Notes: generated by a model from the letters alone, not told the origin. Shown: positions 1 to 10,085, counted from the first letter of the stretch. The stretch is DNA of 64,000 nucleotides from Arsenophonus sp052171895 (GCA_052171895.1 JBQMRN010000002.1:186001-250000), one strand, 5' to 3'. Numbers and translations: made by a program.

Positions 1-1
1 A

Positions 2-1351
2 TATGGTTTATCAAAAGATAAAGATGGTTCGGCGGCATTAACCGGTTTTGTCGGTTTTTTAGTGGTAACAACCCTATGTTCACCATCGGCTTATTCGATG
101 ATCATGGCTGTTGCTATCGAGCAAGTTCCTGCAGCATTTGCTAAAATTAATAATCAGTTTGTTGGGATATTGGTTGGTGTGTTGGCTGCTGAACTTTATA
201 ATCGCTATAGCGGTGTTGAGTTACCGAAAGCATTTTCATTTTTTAGTGGCCGCCGTTTAGTACCTATATTGACTTCATTTTTGATGATTTTGTTGTCTTT
301 CATTCTGATGTATGTTTGGCCATTTATCTATAATGCATTAGTGCTGTTTGGTGAAAATATTAAAGATTTGGGTTCATTAGGCGCTGGTATTTATGCTTTT
401 TTTAATCGTCTATTGATCTCGGTTGGATTACATCATGCATTAAATTCAGTATTTTGGTTTGATGTAGCGGGTATTAATGATATTCCAAACTTTTTAGCTG
501 GTGCTAAATCGTTAGCTTCAGGTTTGGCAGAAAAAGGTATTACTGGGCGTTATCAAGCTGGATTTTTCCCCATCATGATGTTTGGTTTGCCTGGTGCAGC
601 ATTGGCCATTTATCATTCTTCTCGCCCTGAAAATAAAGCAAAAGTTTCTGGTATTATGATGGCAGGTGCTTTCGCTGCCTTTTTTACTGGTATCACTGAG
701 CCCCTCGAGTTCTCATTCATGTTTGTGGCACCGGTTCTTTATGTTATTCATGCTATTTTAACTGGATTTTCTGTTTATATTGCGGCCGCAATGCACTGGA
801 TCTCTGGTTTTGGTTTTAGTGCGGGTTTAGTCGATATGTTACTGCAGAGCCATAACCCGTTAGCAGTGCATTGGTATATGTTGATATTCCTAGGTATAAT
901 TTTCTTTTGTTTATACTATGTTATATTTCGTTTTGTGATTAATAAGTTCAATTTAATGACACCAGGTCGTGAAATAACCAACGACTATGAGTCTATAGAT
1001 GCTTATGATAAAGCTATCAGCAGTAGTGATAAAAAAGATATTATGACGCATGAAGCATATCAATATCTTGCTGCAGTGGGGGGAACAGATAATTTAACAG
1101 TAATCGATGCTTGTATTACTCGTTTACGCCTAGGTGTAAAAGCCGTTGATATTGTTAATGATGATTTGGTAAAAAAATTGGGTGCTTCTGGCATTATTCG
1201 CTTAAATAAGCATAATGTGCAAATTATTGTTGGAACACGAGCAGAAATGATTGCGGAAGCAATGAAAAAGATTATTGAAAGAGAAACTGTTGCACCAGCA
1301 AATCTTGTTAAGAAAGGGGGGGATAATCGACAATCAACACAGTCAGAGTAA
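2..1351 (+). CDS. nagE: PTS permease EIICB, GlcNAc/glucose type (nagE-like), 5' end outside window
   Basis: Inner-membrane phosphotransferase permease importing and phosphorylating N-acetylglucosamine or a related hexose. The frame is open from base 2, so the true start lies upstream; the GTG at 62 is internal. EIIC fills roughly bases 2-970 and carries the family segments FFPIMMFGLPGAALAIYHS and GITEPLEFSFMFVAP. EIIB follows at about 1040-1290; its phosphorylated cysteine is in DACITRLRL (codon 1111-1113). LGASGIIRLNKHN in EIIB is closest to NagE/MalX rather than PtsG, from memory of the E. coli proteins. A NagE protein continues into an EIIA domain, but here the frame stops at 1351 and the EIIA sequence beyond is decayed. 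If still active it would need EIIA from another protein such as Crr. The substrate is inferred. Confidence 0.8.
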   Translation, partial: YGLSKDKDGSAALTGFVGFLVVTTLCSPSAYSMIMAVAIEQVPAAFAKINNQFVGILVGVLAAELYNRYSGVELPKAFSFFSGRRLVPILTSFLMILLSFILMYVWPFIYNALVLFGENIKDLGSLGAGIYAFFNRLLISVGLHHALNSVFWFDVAGINDIPNFLAGAKSLASGLAEKGITGRYQAGFFPIMMFGLPGAALAIYHSSRPENKAKVSGIMMAGAFAAFFTGITEPLEFSFMFVAPVLYVIHAILTGFSVYIAAAMHWISGFGFSAGLVDMLLQSHNPLAVHWYMLIFLGIIFFCLYYVIFRFVINKFNLMTPGREITNDYESIDAYDKAISSSDKKDIMTHEAYQYLAAVGGTDNLTVIDACITRLRLGVKAVDIVNDDLVKKLGASGIIRLNKHNVQIIVGTRAEMIAEAMKKIIERETVAPANLVKKGGDNRQSTQSE

Positions 1352-1873
1352 ACGTAAAAAATAAGCATGTGTAAGTGAGGAGAGAGGATAGTAGGGTAAA
1401 AATCGATTTTAACATAGCGGGTTGTAGTGGGGAGACTACCCGGCCACAGCAATCTCGGTAAATTATATAAGTTAGTGGTGAAATGTACTCTCTTAATGAA
1501 TCTTTTACTAGCTTAAGTATTAATCGTGAGGGGATATAGTTTAGCGATTAAGCTAACAAACAAGTACAGAGGTATTTCCGAGTGGGTAAGATTGTAAAAA
1601 TTTAGTAGTAATCATGTTTGTCTTCATTGAGATAAATAAAGATGTTGAAGTGATCGTTCACATGGCTATTAATACTGTAACGTTAAATGGGACAAGTAAT
1701 GTGGATGTTAGCGTTTAGTTGAAGAAAATACTGATGTAAATGTAGGGAGGGGCTGTCAACTTACCCCATAAGGCTATACTAAAATTATATCTCCATTAGT
1801 TGATAGTTATGAAATTAAATCGGTTTATTTGGTCTGTTGTAAGTTAAACCTTTATTCGATAGAATGTTCTTTT
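1352..1873 (+). pseudogene. nagE: Decayed EIIA domain of the upstream permease
   Basis: Continuation of the permease gene in broken frames. Reading 1631 onward gives EINKDVEVIVHMAINTVTLN, which matches the EIIA active-site region of NagE, including the VH(M/I)(G/A)I(D/N)TV signature around the phosphorylated histidine. An upstream piece contains NHVCL (NHAFCL in E. coli), and about 1785-1860 reads ISPLVDSYEIKSVYL, the C-terminal end of the domain. Frameshifts and stops separate the pieces, so no EIIA can be made. This shows the ancestral gene was a full EIICBA permease. Confidence 0.75.
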
Positions 1874-1900
1874 ACCTCTAACACCATAAGGTTAGAGGTA
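1873..1900 (+). terminator. Hairpin at the end of the permease gene
   Basis: Stem ACCTCTAAC / GTTAGAGGT with an 8-base loop (1874-1899), placed directly after the EIIA remnant. No clear T-run follows, so it may be a decayed terminator. Confidence 0.45.
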
Positions 1901-1908
1901 TAACCCAA

Positions 1909-2162
1909 GTTGTTTGCTTCTAGATTATTAGATAGACCATCATCGCACCGCCATATTCATGGAATAGGGTGGCTACTGAGAGATATAATTGATAGAAAAT
2001 TATCATGATAATGATTCTTCATCATTAGGCAATTAAAATACCTAAAATCTGTGCTGCTCTTCAGATAACTAAAGAAGAGCCTGCGTTTACTTTGCTTAAG
2101 TATTATGGCAAATTCGAGTACTTAGCGTTGCTAAAAACTAAAAAACGAATGATGTTAATGAT
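1909..2162 (+). repeat. Repeat R, copy 1 (unidentified)
   Basis: About 250 bases similar to 46219-46467 (same strand) and, over its first part, to 51416-51577 (opposite strand). Shared segments include the GCCATATTCATGG core and GATATA(A/G)TT(G/A)A. Copies 1 and 2 both end at an IS1595 left end at the same point (ATGATC then the element). I could not match any translation to a known family. It may be the end of an unrecognised IS, or a short non-autonomous element. Confidence 0.6.
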
Positions 2163-3063
2163 CGACTTTACTTGGTAAAGGTTATTGCTAGAAATCCATT
2201 ATACTCTATGAAGAGTATTTTCGTTAATAGGTTACCAGAAAAAGGAAACAGTCATACAAATAAAAGAGACTCTTTTCTCAGTCCCTGCTAATATAAAGCT
2301 GCATCTCATTACTTAGCTCGGTAGCAATCCTGTTAATCTTCTTGGATTATGTCGATTCATGCATTGAAGCAACTTATTCTACTTTTATCCTACCCATATT
2401 GCCACAGTGAACAGTGAACATGTTATCAGCTGAAGACATTTATTAAGGTTATAGCAATATCGTTGCAAAAGCACTAATTGCAGGAAAACATTTAATAATC
2501 TTACTGAAAGTCCTCTGGCGAAACCACATCACAAGGATAAATGGTTTAGTTATCTGCGATGTATGTTGAATAGCTTGACTTTACATGAGGTTAAGGGGAG
2601 GGGGAAACAAACAGGCATTGATTTGAAAACAGCGTTTATATGGCCTCCATCATACTGCTTCCTTACTTCATCGGCAAGCAACATCCAACTTAAATGCACT
2701 AAGTGGTATTATTGAAGTCTACGAAACATTTCTCTGAATCCTTTAAAGGAAAGCGTTCTATTCCATTTAGAAAAACTAGAAAACGTAGGAGAGGAGAAAT
2801 AAATAAAAGAAAAGAACGAATTACTTTCGCGCTCTTAATTAGTAGAGATCAACAGGCTCTTGATAGATTTCTTGAGTTGATCATCGATAAAGAATCCATC
2901 CTTTTTTGCTCGGATAGAGCTAAAATGGTAGGAAACATTTGCCAGGGAGCATGAAATTAATCACCATCGCGCCATCCCATCCTTCCCTATCAATAAGATT
3001 GGATAATCAGAGAGAGTTATTTTTGCTAAAAGGAAATTTTACATTTAAAATGTAAATGTAGTA
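2163..3063 (+). mobile_element. IS1595-family (ISXO2-like) remnant, copy A, 3' truncated
   Basis: Decayed copy of the IS1595 element that recurs in this window. It starts at a worn left end (usual form GGCTATGTTGGCAAAGG). Pieces of the transposase can be read in several frames: a zinc-finger-like CPYCH region near 2400, then KGKR.IP.RKTRKRRRG and, near 2900, SDRAKMV..ICQGA for the usual SDGAKWYETFASEH. It stops near 3063, where IS91-like sequence begins; the last ~200 bases of the element are missing. No functional transposase. Confidence 0.8.
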
Positions 3064-3475
3064 TAGTATATGGGATGTGAGCGGCGCAGCTACGTTGCTT
3101 CTGGGATATTCATGAGCTGATTATTTTTATACTCTGCGATATGTTAATTTTTAGGAATTCATCCAGATAGCTCAGAATAAATCTCCTAGAAAAATATAAA
3201 CTAGAGATAAATCATGAAAAGAACAAGCAAGACTTCACATGTATTACAACCGCCTGTTTATCCAAATCGTTTTATGAACTCTCCCTCACAATATGAATAA
3301 TGACAGAGAAACTAAATTTTTTATGACACCAAAAATGGTATATAGGTAGGGCACGCACTGGCCCACACTGCGTCCGGATTCAGCTCAAAATTTTCTCGAC
3401 ACACAAGTATTATCCGTCTATAGTCACGATTATCTGGAGTTTTGGGCAACACCCATGCACGCAAGCTCAGCTTTA
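3064..3475 (+). mobile_element. IS91-like unit, left-end fragment
   Basis: About 410 bases matching the first part of the IS91-like units at 18178-20035 and (reverse) 27110-28912, beginning with the GAGCGGCGCAGCT segment. It ends abruptly where an IS256 fragment begins. It contains only the non-transposase half of the unit. Confidence 0.65.
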
Positions 3476-3990
3476 ACTTTTGGTTGCATGCCTTTCCTTT
3501 GGTGAGTGAAGGAAAAGCATATTAGCTGTTTTATCCCAACAGCGTTGGTGCTGCATGTCCGGGAATATCTTGATATTGCATTTCAAAAATTAAGGGCCAT
3601 CGTCTCCACCATCATCTCCTAGCAAGCTTAGGAGATACAAGTTAAGCCGACGCGATCGCAGAGGGTAGGTATTGATAAGTTTAGCCCTGTTAGCTTTTGA
3701 TTCTCGATAAGTATCTTCAATCGCAACTAGCTCCTTACATCCATGTTTAATGCTGCTGATAATAACAGCAGTAAGCAAAGGCGATCATCTTATCTAAAAT
3801 AACTATCTATGCCATCAACCAAAAAATAAACGTATCGCCTATTGCTTAAATCACGTAAGGGTGGCTAGGCTATATTTCAAGCCATTACTGTTTTAGTCTG
3901 TGCTAATGGGATTCTACAGAGAAACCATGTACTTTTCAACAATAAGCACCACGAATCGCCATTCGTGAAAATCACGGCGGGGATAAGATG
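3476..3990 (-). mobile_element. IS256-family internal fragment
   Basis: Middle part of an IS256-family transposase on the minus strand, truncated at both ends. It reads pieces equivalent to SIKHGCKELVAIEDTYRESK and the region around the second catalytic aspartate. It abuts IS91-like sequence on the left and about 70 unassigned bases on the right. Confidence 0.75.
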
Positions 3991-4057
3991 GTGTATTTAT
4001 TCTCATAGGATACAACCATAATTGATAAAATAAAATTGACCACCACTTTTATCACAT

Positions 4058-5494
4058 GAGTTATTAATAAATCTAGTGTATGACTATGACGGTCAGGGTC
4101 TGCTCTGATGCTTTGTAAATCTGTTCTCTATTATTAAATTGAACATTGTTTACCACCAGGATTAACAAGGTAAATCCAATTAGCCGGTTCCAGCTTTTTT
4201 TGAGCAAATCATAGCAGTTTAAATACCATTGAAATGTTTTTTCTCGAACTACACTTCTTCGCACGGCAGAGCTTTATAGCATGATTATTGCAAAAGCCGA
4301 TTTTAATCAGATTCGTCGTTCTTATTGACGATTACTGTGCTGACGGGAAGTCGTAGAATGCTACCAGTTCTTATCAATCTTTCTTTAGTTTCTTCATCGC
4401 TACAGCCTACTTCGCTGAAAAACCTTGCCAATAAAACATTAATGGCTCTTTATTAGCGGTATCACAAGTTTCTGCTAGGCCAGACACCTCCCGCTTAGTT
4501 CCTCAGTCTTAACTTTTGATTGCATTCCCTTTGGGAGTGAAGCAACTTCATTAGTTATTTTGTTTACCAAAGAGCATTGGTGCTGCGTATTTTGGAGTAT
4601 CTTTTCTATTACATTTTAAAAACTAAAGGCACCATCCACAGTAGTAACCCTGGAAGATAAGGTTAAGCCACGTGTTGCTTGCAGGCTATTAAGAAGTTCA
4701 GCACAGTTCGCTTCTAACTCTCAATAATAGCATCTTCGAGCCCAACTAGCTCCTTATATCGATGCTTAGTAACGCAAATAATCAGCAGCAGGCAAAGGCG
4801 ATCATCTTGCCTGACAGGATGCTTATATGGTATCGTCACAGAAATAAAGGTAGCGTGTATCGCTTTAAATCACCCAGATGGGGGAGTATTGGCCTCTATA
4901 GCTCTTAAAGAGCCATTGTTGTTTTAGTCTGCTGATGGTGTACTGGCAGAGAGAGCATGTACTTTTCGCCGAAAAGTGGGCTCCATAGAACTTCGTGAAA
5001 ATCACCGCTGAAGATGCCTCGCAGGTATAAGTACAAGCCATGTTAGCAACTCTTCGACGCTTTTTCATGCTTTAGATAAGGGGCTAGCAAGGAGCTGTTG
5101 AAGGATATTTAGTTTCCGCTGCGTAGATCTCCCTTGAGCTTAGGAACTTTAATCTTAACATCGCTAATATTACTATCTGTATAGTTCACTGTGATAAATA
5201 ACCATTACGGATAATGGGAATGGGGAACACGCCTGCCGACAAAGTAGAATTCAGCATGTTGTCGCAGCACATGGCTTCGAGTCAGCTTCAACGGCGTTGG
5301 CTATCGGCTTCTTGGCAGCATTAGGGATGAGTTTATGCAAGAGATCACAGGTAATATTTAGTTTCACGGATACTTGTAAGGTAGACTTTTCATGACATAT
5401 CATCTCTATGTTGTTAAAATTATTTTCGAAATCAATCAGCAGGATTCGGGCCACCATCCCCCGAAACTCCATATACCGGAAATAAGCATAACTC
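4058..5494 (-). mobile_element. IS256-family remnant, copy B, inserted at the 5' part of rcsF
   Basis: Near full-length IS256-family element, about 1.4 kb. Its ends have the form GAGTTATTA and GCATAACTC seen in the other copies. The minus strand reads, in broken frames, from the N-terminal TVEAE...DIGDVKIKVPK region to the C-terminal LLKKSWNRLIGFTLLILVV. Frameshifts and stops throughout. Its right end is followed at once by rcsF sequence, so it cut rcsF; the left flank is not rcsF, so a later rearrangement removed that side. Confidence 0.85.
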
Positions 5495-5745
5495 TAATAA
5501 AAATTATTGATAAAACAGAAGCATTACTGAGTAAATCCATTTAAGGATCTAGATATTATTTCTGGTATTTCATGCTAACTCAATCGATAAGATCCAAGCC
5601 TGAGCATTCCAAAATAGCGAAAACATGTTGAAAAGGCTTCTTTCCTTGGCGCTAAATGGGGTGTTATTGCATCATTGTGAAATATCCAGATTGTTATCAA
5701 GCTGATATTTATAAAGTTTCTTCGCTGAATATTATCAATGAATAA
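5495..5745 (+). pseudogene. rcsF: Broken rcsF (outer-membrane stress lipoprotein)
   Basis: RcsF is the outer-membrane lipoprotein that senses envelope damage and triggers the Rcs phosphorelay. Here only the C-terminal two thirds can be read, in three frames: NPFKDLDIISGISC (E. coli KPFRDLGEVSGDSC), RKHVEKASFLGAK, GVLLHHCEIS (AVLLHSCEVT) and DCYQADIYKVSSLNIINE before a TAA at 5743. The cysteines of the disulfide-bonded fold are still visible. The lipoprotein signal peptide is missing, removed by the IS256 copy on the left. The order rcsF-trmO-proS is the same as in E. coli. Confidence 0.8.
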
Positions 5746-5755
5746 TTTTTAATTA

Positions 5756-7505
5756 AAAGTGATTATGGATAAATAGAATTAGGCTATGCTAGCAAAGGTT
5801 GTTGTTTTGCTCGTAGAGCAACTTATAGCCACAGGTCTGTATTTCAATTCTTGTAGTTTTAAATAATCTTATCCAGGCCAGATAATTTGGTAAATAAAAC
5901 GGGGACAATACATCATGGAATCTAGTCAGGCGTTTTTATCGGCTGATATAACTGTTCACATTTTTAATATGGAATTCCTTATCAATAATTTTCTGATTAT
6001 CCAATCTTATTAGGCGATGGTGACTAATTTTATGTTCGCTGGTAAAGATTTCGTACCATTTAGATCCATCCTAGCAAAAAGATGGACTCTTTAATTGATG
6101 ATCGGCTCAAGAAAACGCTTAACAGACTCTGCATTAAACTCTTCAAGAATCTCATCGATCATCATATGATTCTCTCGATCTTTAGGGATTAAGACCGTGA
6201 GTCATTCTTTCCTTTTATCTCCTCCTCTCCTCCCGCATTTTTTAGCTTTCCTATGTTAGGATATATTCCTTCCCTTTAAAGGAATCATGGAAAAATATTT
6301 CGTCAACTTTAAGAATACCACTTAGTGTATTTATGTTGGTTAGCTGTCTCAGCTGAAGTAAGGAAGCAGTGAGGCTATTCTAAACGCTTTTTTTAAATTA
6401 ATACCTGTTTATTTCGCTGACTCACCCGTAAAGTCAAGCTATTCAATATACATCGCAGATAACTAAACCATTTATCCTTGTAATGTAGTTTCGCTAAAGG
6501 ACTTTTCCAATAAGATTGTTAAATATTTTCCTGCAATCAGGAATTTTCAACGATATCGCTCTAACCCTAATGAATGTGCTCATCGGATAAGATGTTCACT
6601 GTGATAATATGGACAGAATAAAGTAGAATAACTTGCTTCAATGTATGAATCAACATCATCCGATAAATTATCGCCGATCCAACTAATGAGATGTAGCTTT
6701 ATGTTGGCAGGGAGTGAGGAAAGAGTCTCTTTGATCTGTATGACTGTTTGCTTTTTTATGGCAAACTCTGTAGCAAAAATTCTTCATCATAGAAGTATAA
6801 GAGATTTCTACCAACAACCTTTGCTAAGATAGCCTAGAATCACCATATAAAGAAAAATTTGCTATCCTAGATAATCAGGCTTAATTGATGGACAGGGTTA
6901 TTTACGCCTATTTTAGTCTTATAAATCATTCTGATGCTGTTCGCGGATTGGAATAATTTACCCATATTTAGGTTATTTTTATTTTTCATCAAAGCATGCA
7001 AGAAGATTGACGGCAACTGATAAGGCCTTCATGTTTAGCTGGTAATACTAAATAGGCGTTTTTGCTAGTCGTTTCCTATTTCGTCTTAATCCAATAGGTA
7101 TCTCATTAATTGAATTAAAAATTTAATTATCTGTAATAACGAAGTAAGTTTGCTTTTAGTCAGTATAGATTTAGTTGATGGAACGCTTGTTATTGATACC
7201 AGATCCTATCTGGTGTTTACTGAATCTTTAGGAAAAGCGGTTGGTAGATTTGCCTAAGCTCTAGCGCTAGCCACTAAAATAAAAGTGATTTTTCTGCTAC
7301 TGCCAAAAAACAGCTTATTGAGCAATAAACCTGCTACCCTTTCCTTAAGAGCTTTATTCGTCAAGTATTACAAAAAGATCCTTATCATGCTTATAAAAAA
7401 CCGTTCATGATAAAAAATCTACATGTCTATTTGCTTGATTTTAAAGTTCGATGGTAGATTTTAGTAAATATTATTGTTGTTCTTGCTTTAGATACGTTAA
7501 AAAAT
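5756..7505 (+). pseudogene. trmO: Broken trmO (tRNA N6-methylthreonylcarbamoyl-A37 methyltransferase), split by IS1595
   Basis: TrmO (YaeB/TsaA) methylates t6A37 in threonine tRNAs. The gene is cut within its first codons by the IS1595 copy at 5782-6834; coding resumes with SPYKEKFA at 6838. Further pieces in shifting frames are HSDAVRGLE, FIFHQSM, DLVDGT, KKQLIEQ, SFIRQVLQKDPYHAYKK and LLDFKVRW, which follow the E. coli protein in order. Many frameshifts and stops follow the IS, so removing the IS would not restore it. It lies between rcsF and proS as in E. coli. Confidence 0.85.
5782..6834 (-). mobile_element. IS1595-family remnant, copy B, inside trmO
   Basis: Full-length 1053-base copy bounded by GGCTATGCTAGCAAAGG and the matching inverted end CCTTTGCTAAGATAGCC. 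It is flanked by 8-base repeats TAGAATTA (5774-5781) and TAGAATCA (6835-6842), a target-site duplication with one later change. The transposase on the minus strand is broken by stops and frameshifts. Confidence 0.88.
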
Positions 7506-7611
7506 AAAGTTATGTCTTTAGACATTAGCTAGTCGCTGGTAAACTAAAGAATAATTTTTTAATGCTTGGTTAATACCAACTGGAAGTAATTGTTGTTAAT
7601 GGAAGCTAATA

Positions 7612-9327
7612 ATGCGTACAAGCCAATATCTTCTCTCTACTTTAAAAGAGACTCCAGCTGACGCTGAGGTTATTAGTCATAAGCTGATGCTTTGCGCAGG
7701 TATGATCCGTAAACTTGCTTCAGGGCTATATGACTGGCTACCAACAGGTGTCCGTGTACTGCGTAAAGTTGAAAATATTATTCGTGAAGAAATGAATCGG
7801 GCTGGTGTAATTGAGATTTCTTTGCCGATAGTTCAGCCAGCAGATCTATGGCAAGAAAGTGGGCGTTTTGAGCAATATGGCCAAGAATTGCTTCGTTTTG
7901 TTGATCGTGGCCAGCGCCCTTTTGTATTGGGTCCTACTCATGAAGAGGTAATTACCGATCTTATTCGTAACGAAGTTACTTCTTATAAGCAGCTGCCGTT
8001 GAACCTTTATCAAATCCAAACAAAATTTCGTGATGAAATAAGACCACGTTTTGGTGTGATGCGCTCCCGTGAATTTATTATGAAAGACGCTTATTCTTTT
8101 CATAGCGACCAAAACTCGCTGCAACAAACTTACGATGCAATGTATAAGGCATATAGTACAATCTTTAGCCGTATTGGCTTCAATTTTAGGGCAGTCCAAG
8201 CAGATACTAGCTCTATCGGTGGGAATGCTTCGCATGAATTTCAAGTTTTAGCTGATAGTGGTGAAGATAATATTGTTTTTTCTACCACTTCAGATTATGC
8301 CGCTAATATTGAACTAGCAGAAGCGATTTGTCTTACGGAAGAACGTGCTGCACCAACTGAAAATATGCGTCTTATCGATACCCCTGATGCAAAAACCATT
8401 GCTGAGCTAGTTGATCAACATAATTTACCTATTGAGAAAACAGTTAAAACCTTAATTGTTAGTGCAGCAAAAGAGAGTGGTCATCAGCTTGTTGCCTTAT
8501 TGATCCGTGGTGATCATGAATTAAATGAGATCAAAGCAGAAAAACATCCTCTGGTTGCGAGTCCTCTGAGATTCTCAACAGAAGAAGAAATACGATCAAT
8601 CCTAAAAGCAGGTCCAAGTTCATTAGGCCCTGTTAACTTAGCAATACCGGCGATTATCGACCGCAGCGTTGCTATGATGAGTGATTTTAGTGCCGCTGCC
8701 AATATCGATCATAAATATTATTTTGGTATTAATTGGCAACGGGATTTACCTTTACCCGACGTTTATGATCTACGTAATGTAGTCGAAGGGGATCCAAGTC
8801 CGGATGGTAAAGGAACTGTACAAATTAAACGTGGGATTGAAGTTGGTCATATTTTTCAACTTGGAACTAAATATTCTGAAGCAATGAAGGCCCGTGTGCA
8901 AAATGAAGATGGCCATAATCAAATGGTAATGATGGGATGTTATGGTATCGGTATCACGCGGATTGTAGCTGCTACAATTGAACAGAACCATGATGATAAA
9001 GGAATTATTTGGCCTGATGCGATTGCACCTTTTCAAGTTGCTATTTTGCCAATGAATATGTATAAATCATATCGTATTAAAGAAGTTGCTGAAAAACTTT
9101 ACTGTGATTTGCAAGCCAATGGCATTGATGTCATTTTTGATGATCGTAAAGAACGCCCTAGTGTGATGTTTGCCGATATGGAGCTTATTGGAATACCTCA
9201 TACCATTGTGATCGGTGATCGTAATTTAGATGATAACAAGCTTGAATATAAACAGCGGCGAAATAATGAGAAAAAATTTATTGATCTCGCTGAGATAGTT
9301 GATTTTCTGAAAATAAAACTTAACTAA
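7612..9327 (+). CDS. proS: Prolyl-tRNA synthetase
   Basis: Class II aminoacyl-tRNA synthetase that charges tRNA-Pro in the cytoplasm. It has 571 residues against 572 in E. coli and is collinear throughout, starting MRTSQYLLSTLKETPADAEV. Class II motifs are visible: FRDEIRPRFGVMRSREFIMK (motif 2 region) and MMGCYGIGITRIVAATIEQ (motif 3). The bacterial editing (INS) insert lies between about residues 225 and 400, and the anticodon-binding domain forms the C-terminus. No frameshift. A pseudogene (trmO) lies upstream. The stop codon is the first base pair of a long perfect hairpin. Confidence 0.97.
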   Translation: MRTSQYLLSTLKETPADAEVISHKLMLCAGMIRKLASGLYDWLPTGVRVLRKVENIIREEMNRAGVIEISLPIVQPADLWQESGRFEQYGQELLRFVDRGQRPFVLGPTHEEVITDLIRNEVTSYKQLPLNLYQIQTKFRDEIRPRFGVMRSREFIMKDAYSFHSDQNSLQQTYDAMYKAYSTIFSRIGFNFRAVQADTSSIGGNASHEFQVLADSGEDNIVFSTTSDYAANIELAEAICLTEERAAPTENMRLIDTPDAKTIAELVDQHNLPIEKTVKTLIVSAAKESGHQLVALLIRGDHELNEIKAEKHPLVASPLRFSTEEEIRSILKAGPSSLGPVNLAIPAIIDRSVAMMSDFSAAANIDHKYYFGINWQRDLPLPDVYDLRNVVEGDPSPDGKGTVQIKRGIEVGHIFQLGTKYSEAMKARVQNEDGHNQMVMMGCYGIGITRIVAATIEQNHDDKGIIWPDAIAPFQVAILPMNMYKSYRIKEVAEKLYCDLQANGIDVIFDDRKERPSVMFADMELIGIPHTIVIGDRNLDDNKLEYKQRRNNEKKFIDLAEIVDFLKIKLN

Positions 9328-9394
9328 TCATCCTCACTAATAATAAAATTCAAGCTAAAAATAGCTTGAATTTTATTATTAGTGAGGATGATTA
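9325..9394 (+). terminator. 33-bp perfect hairpin overlapping the proS stop codon
   Basis: Arms 9325-9357 and 9362-9394 are exact reverse complements around an AAAA loop; the left arm starts with the T of the TAA stop. No T-run of terminator type follows on either side, but the arms are AT-rich and an opposite-strand gene remnant converges on it, so a bidirectional terminator or 3'-end stabiliser is likely. Confidence 0.7.
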
Positions 9395-10085
9395 ATAAAA
9401 CTGATAAGTAGGCGATTTGTCAAATTTAATTGCGCCGGTCTTGATCAATGTTGCATCAAATAAACCATCATCCATTGATGGGCAGATATGGTATAGATGG
9501 GCAGATATGGTATAACATAGCTCTCAATTTCAAGATAAACGGGTTTACTTGCTTCAATTACTGATTTAGTGATATCATTTTTCTAATTAATATCGCTCAC
9601 ACTATAAGTATGCTTATTTTATACTTATTTAAATAAAGCAGTGCAGACGATGTCGTTTATTCCCTCTCTCTTTTTGTCTGGCTTTGCTTTCTCTAATATA
9701 ATTTAAGTCATTTTCTATTCAACTTCCTTTTTAATCGGGATATTCTATAATATTATCATCAATACTAGGTTTAAAATAGGTTTTTTATTTATATTAATCA
9801 ATAAAAAATTTAGTGCCTTTTTTACTCTACTTTTTTTGTAGTAAAAAAAAATGTTTTTGTTCATCCTTATTTAAATAGGTTAATTGTTTAATAAATGTAT
9901 TTTTTTTGTTAAAAAAACTGTCATTTTAATACCAGAAAAATCTATACAGGAGGAGTAGTAGTATAAATTTTATCCATTAATTCGCTCTGGTGATTGTAGT
10001 AATTCTTTCTGGTTTTCCCCTCCAAGCAGCAAGAATCATTACACTTATTATGAGCAATATTTTAATACTTTTCGCTTCATTATTC
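9395..10085 (-). pseudogene. nlpE: Probable nlpE remnant (copper/adhesion-sensing lipoprotein)
   Basis: The minus strand reads, near 9990-10085, a lipoprotein-like start ILLIISVMILAAWRGKPERI (lipobox cysteine now W). Near 9395-9590 it reads SVIEASKPVYLEIE and MDDGLFDATLIKTGAIKF, which resembles the E. coli NlpE end (SEKPVLLSVEGHF...KVLAPDTAGKF). The distance between them fits a 230-residue protein, and in E. coli nlpE also converges on proS. The middle is unreadable, and a 19-base tandem duplication sits at 9477-9514. Identity is moderate inference. From 10086 to 10366 I recognise nothing. Confidence 0.45.
9477..9514. repeat. Exact 19-base tandem duplication
   Basis: GATGGGCAGATATGGTATA occurs twice back to back (9477-9495 and 9496-9514) inside the probable nlpE remnant. 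A slippage product in decaying sequence. Confidence 0.85.

Noticed and set aside
62..64. GTG as start of the permease
   Set aside because: The same frame is open and matches the family back to base 2, so the start is upstream of the window.
7846..8244. Minus-strand open frame within proS, and similar ones in ybaL, ffh, coaBC and gsk
   Set aside because: Shadow frames of strongly conserved genes, with no family match or start signal.
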